Below are positions 62,120 to 64,000 of a DNA stretch of 64,000 bases, piece after piece. The notes beneath the pieces were generated by a model. That model worked only from the letters and a program-made list of their open reading frames with translations, did not search any database and was not told the origin of the DNA. How positions within the stretch are numbered: position 1 is the stretch's first letter; each line of letters opens with the position of its first letter. Made by a program: the position numbers and the translations under genes. The DNA comes from Pseudomonas sp. Au-Pse12 (GTDB lineage: Bacteria > Pseudomonadota > Gammaproteobacteria > Pseudomonadales > Pseudomonadaceae), in assembly GCF_021341665.1 (NCBI RefSeq), contig NZ_JAJTTH010000012.1, positions 124,001 to 188,000 of the forward strand. Direction: 5' to 3'.

Positions 62120-62790
62120 AGGCAATGATCCTGGCTGCCGGCAAGGGCGAGCGCATGCGCCCGTTGACCCTGACCACTCCCAAGCCATTGCTGCCTGTAG
62201 CGGGCATGCCCTTGATCGAGTACCACCTGCGAGCCTTGGCGGCGGCAGGTTTTCACGATGTCGTCATCAATCATGCCTGGCTCGGCCAGCAGATCGAGGA
62301 GGCCCTCGGCGATGGCCAGCGCTGGGGCCTGAACATTCGGTACTCGGCAGAAAGCCAGCCGCTGGAGACCGGCGGCGGGATTTTCCAGGCCCTGCCTGTG
62401 TTGGGGGATGAGCCGTTCCTGGTGGTCAATGGCGATATCTGGACCGACTGCGACTTTGCCGCCTTGCGTCGGCCTCTTGCCGGGCTGGCCCATCTGGTGA
62501 TGGTGGACAACCCGCCGCACCATCCCAGCGGTGGCGATTTCTGCCTGGAAAACGGCTTACTGCACGACCGCCAGCCCGGTGCCCCGGCCCTGACCTTCAG
62601 CGGCATCTCGGTGCTGCACCCGGACCTGTTCAAGGGCTGCACCGCCGGGCCATTCAAGCTGGCGCCTTTGCTGCGCGAAGCCATGGCTCGGGGCCAGGTC
62701 AGTGGCGAGCATATGCAGGGGCAGTGGATCGATGTCGGCACGGTCGAGCGCCTGGCGCAGGCTGAGCGCTTGCAGCAAGCGAGTCGCTGA
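62116..62790 (+). CDS. murU: N-acetylmuramate alpha-1-phosphate uridylyltransferase MurU
   Basis: Nucleotidyltransferase of 224 aa that turns MurNAc-1-phosphate into UDP-MurNAc. Signature MILAAGKGERMRPLTLTTPKP at the N-terminus (part quoted), PLLPVAGMPLIEYHL and VVNGDIWTDCDF with the metal Asp. Its ATG overlaps the amgK stop in an ATGA. Adjacent (1 bp) to the DjlA-like gene. Confidence 0.93.
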   Translation: MKAMILAAGKGERMRPLTLTTPKPLLPVAGMPLIEYHLRALAAAGFHDVVINHAWLGQQIEEALGDGQRWGLNIRYSAESQPLETGGGIFQALPVLGDEPFLVVNGDIWTDCDFAALRRPLAGLAHLVMVDNPPHHPSGGDFCLENGLLHDRQPGAPALTFSGISVLHPDLFKGCTAGPFKLAPLLREAMARGQVSGEHMQGQWIDVGTVERLAQAERLQQASR

Positions 62791-62791
62791 T

Positions 62792-63559
62792 ATGTGGTGG
62801 CCAGGGACTCTGATTGGAGCCGGAGCTGGATTTGCAATCGCCAGCATTCCGGGGGCCATGCTTGGTGCTTTGCTGGGGCAGGCGCTGGACCGGCGCTTGC
62901 AACTGCACAGCTGGGCACAGGTACGTGAGCGTCTGGGCGGTCGCCCGGCGTTGCGCAACGATGAATTGCTGTTCGTGCTGTTGGGGCGGCTGGCAAAAAG
63001 TGATGGCCGGGTGGTGGACGGGCACATCCAGCAGGCGCGTCAGGAAATGCGTTCGCTGGAGATGAACGATGCGGCGCAGCGCCGGGCCATTGCTGCTTTC
63101 AGTCGCGGCAAGTCGGGCCATGATCGCCTGCGGGGCTATCTGCGTCGCCTGGCGGCTCAGCCCCATGCCGCCGAGGGCGTGCTGCGCGCCTGCTGGCGCA
63201 TGGTCTGGGCCGATGGCCGGGTCGGGCCGGCGGAGCGCGATTTGATCCAGCTCTGGGGCAAGTGGCTGGGCTGGACCAGCGAGCAGGTGCAGGCGCTGGC
63301 GCAAGACTATGGCCCGGCGAGAAAGCCGCTGGTCGAAGGCACCCTGACCTATCAGGAGGCGCTGCGTTTGCTCGGGGTGGCGGCGACCACTGAGCCGGCG
63401 CAGATCAAGCGGGCCTATCGGCGTTTGCTCAGCAGGCATCACCCGGACAAGATCGCCGGCAGCGGGGCCAGCGCGGCCCAGGTTCGTGAAGCCACGGAAA
63501 AGACCCGTGAGCTGCACAGTGCCTATACCCTGATCCGCCAGCGGCGGGATTTTCGCTGA
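62792..63559 (+). CDS. djlA: DjlA-like membrane-anchored J-domain protein with TerB domain
   Basis: Co-chaperone of 255 aa. N-terminal glycine-rich membrane helix (LIGAGAGFAIASIPGAMLGALLG, residues ~6-28), TerB-like helical domain (~50-165) and C-terminal J-domain with the HPD motif SRHHPDKIAG near residue 222. DjlA stimulates DnaK and affects envelope signalling. Start at 62792 is one base after the murU stop; an earlier start at 62702 lies inside murU. Confidence 0.9.
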   Translation: MWWPGTLIGAGAGFAIASIPGAMLGALLGQALDRRLQLHSWAQVRERLGGRPALRNDELLFVLLGRLAKSDGRVVDGHIQQARQEMRSLEMNDAAQRRAIAAFSRGKSGHDRLRGYLRRLAAQPHAAEGVLRACWRMVWADGRVGPAERDLIQLWGKWLGWTSEQVQALAQDYGPARKPLVEGTLTYQEALRLLGVAATTEPAQIKRAYRRLLSRHHPDKIAGSGASAAQVREATEKTRELHSAYTLIRQRRDFR

Positions 63560-63610
63560 GAACGATGGCCCCGGGCCGTGATTGCCGGTGTGGCAATCAC
63601 GGCCGGGCAT

Positions 63611-64000
63611 TTAGCTGCCGCTGTTCTGAGGGTTCAGCCAGCCGCGCACGCGGCGAAACAGTTGCTCTTGCTGGGCGGCATTGTTGCCGGGCAGGGCCTT
63701 GAGGGGAATCTGGCTGAAGTTCGAATGCTTCAGCCGCTTGCTCGCTTGCAGGCGCTCCAGGGCGGCCTTTTGCGCCAGGGGTTTATCGAGGTAGAAAAAG
63801 TCCGCAGTGGCCAGTTTCAAGGTCGGGGTGATTTCCACCAGCTGCGGTTTGCCATTGGCCGGTGACTGGGCCGCCACCATGACCAGCTTCTGCACCTGGG
63901 CCGGTTGTTTCTCGCTGAGGTAGCGCGCCGCCCAGTAAGCGCCAGTGCCGTGGCCCAGCAACACGATGCTGCGGGCATTCTGCTGTTCGGCAAAGGCCAG
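63611..64000 (-). CDS. DUF3530 / alpha-beta-hydrolase-like protein, 5' end outside the window
   Basis: C-terminal 129 residues of a gene that runs off the right edge. The nucleophile region SIVLLGHGTGAYWAARYLSE (GHGTG, Thr/Gly where a Ser is usual) and the strand KLVMVAAQSPANG suggest an alpha/beta-hydrolase of the DUF3530 type. The frame is open to base 64000 without a start. Convergent with the DjlA-like gene. Confidence 0.75.
   Translation of the reverse strand: MAFAEQQNARSIVLLGHGTGAYWAARYLSEKQPAQVQKLVMVAAQSPANGKPQLVEITPTLKLATADFFYLDKPLAQKAALERLQASKRLKHSNFSQIPLKALPGNNAAQQEQLFRRVRGWLNPQNSGS

Overview
The window reads as the chromosome of a Pseudomonas of the P. fluorescens group (P. protegens/chlororaphis-like). 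Base composition is GC-rich, the gene order matches conserved Pseudomonas blocks (bioBFHCD, pqqFABCDE, davAB, rpoD-dnaG-rpsU, lptD-surA-pdxA-rsmA-apaG-apaH), and short REP-type repeats of the 'taggagccgg...gccggcgaa' kind lie between genes. There are no insertion sequences, prophages, CRISPR arrays or obvious islands; nearly all of it is core genome. Family assignments come from recognising motifs and gene order by eye; no database search was run.

Layout. 0-4.8 kb: SrkA-type kinase, Tat-exported PhoX phosphatase, ModE-like regulator, ComF phosphoribosyltransferase. 4.8-9.4 kb: biotin operon bioB-F-H-C-D, followed by a 98-aa flagellar-rod-like orphan. 10-17.3 kb: three paralogous ~600-aa acyl-CoA dehydrogenases, with a membrane diguanylate cyclase gene between the first and second; the first has a PsrA-type operator at its promoter. 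17.27-17.47 kb: the small RNA RsmY, with a perfect GacA box upstream and eight GGA motifs. 17.5-21.2 kb: a LysR regulator divergent from a tightly overlapping MOSC / class-III aminotransferase / amidotransferase-like operon. 21.4-29.4 kb: the PQQ cofactor cluster (pqqF, A, B, C, D, E and an S9 peptidase) on the minus strand. 29.5-32.7 kb: lysine catabolism davA-davB and an Lrp/AsnC regulator. 32.9-35.3 kb: a membrane PQQ-dependent dehydrogenase of the glucose/quinate/shikimate family.

35.4-64 kb: tRNA-Ile(CAU), an RmcA-like PAS-GGDEF-EAL protein, rpoD, dnaG, rpsU, tsaD, plsY, folB, folK, cca, the stress triad spoVR-yeaH-prkA, glpE, apaH, apaG, rsmA, pdxA, surA, lptD, and the peptidoglycan-recycling genes amgK-murU with a DjlA-like J-protein. 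A DUF3530-type hydrolase is cut by the right edge.

Themes: cofactor synthesis (biotin, PQQ, folate, PLP), fatty-acid and lysine catabolism, c-di-GMP and Gac/Rsm control, and envelope biogenesis. The most unusual points are the amidotransferase homologue that has lost its nucleophilic cysteine, the PQQ dehydrogenase lacking the glucose-binding histidine of Gcd, and the cca ribosome-binding site buried in the spoVR terminator hairpin.
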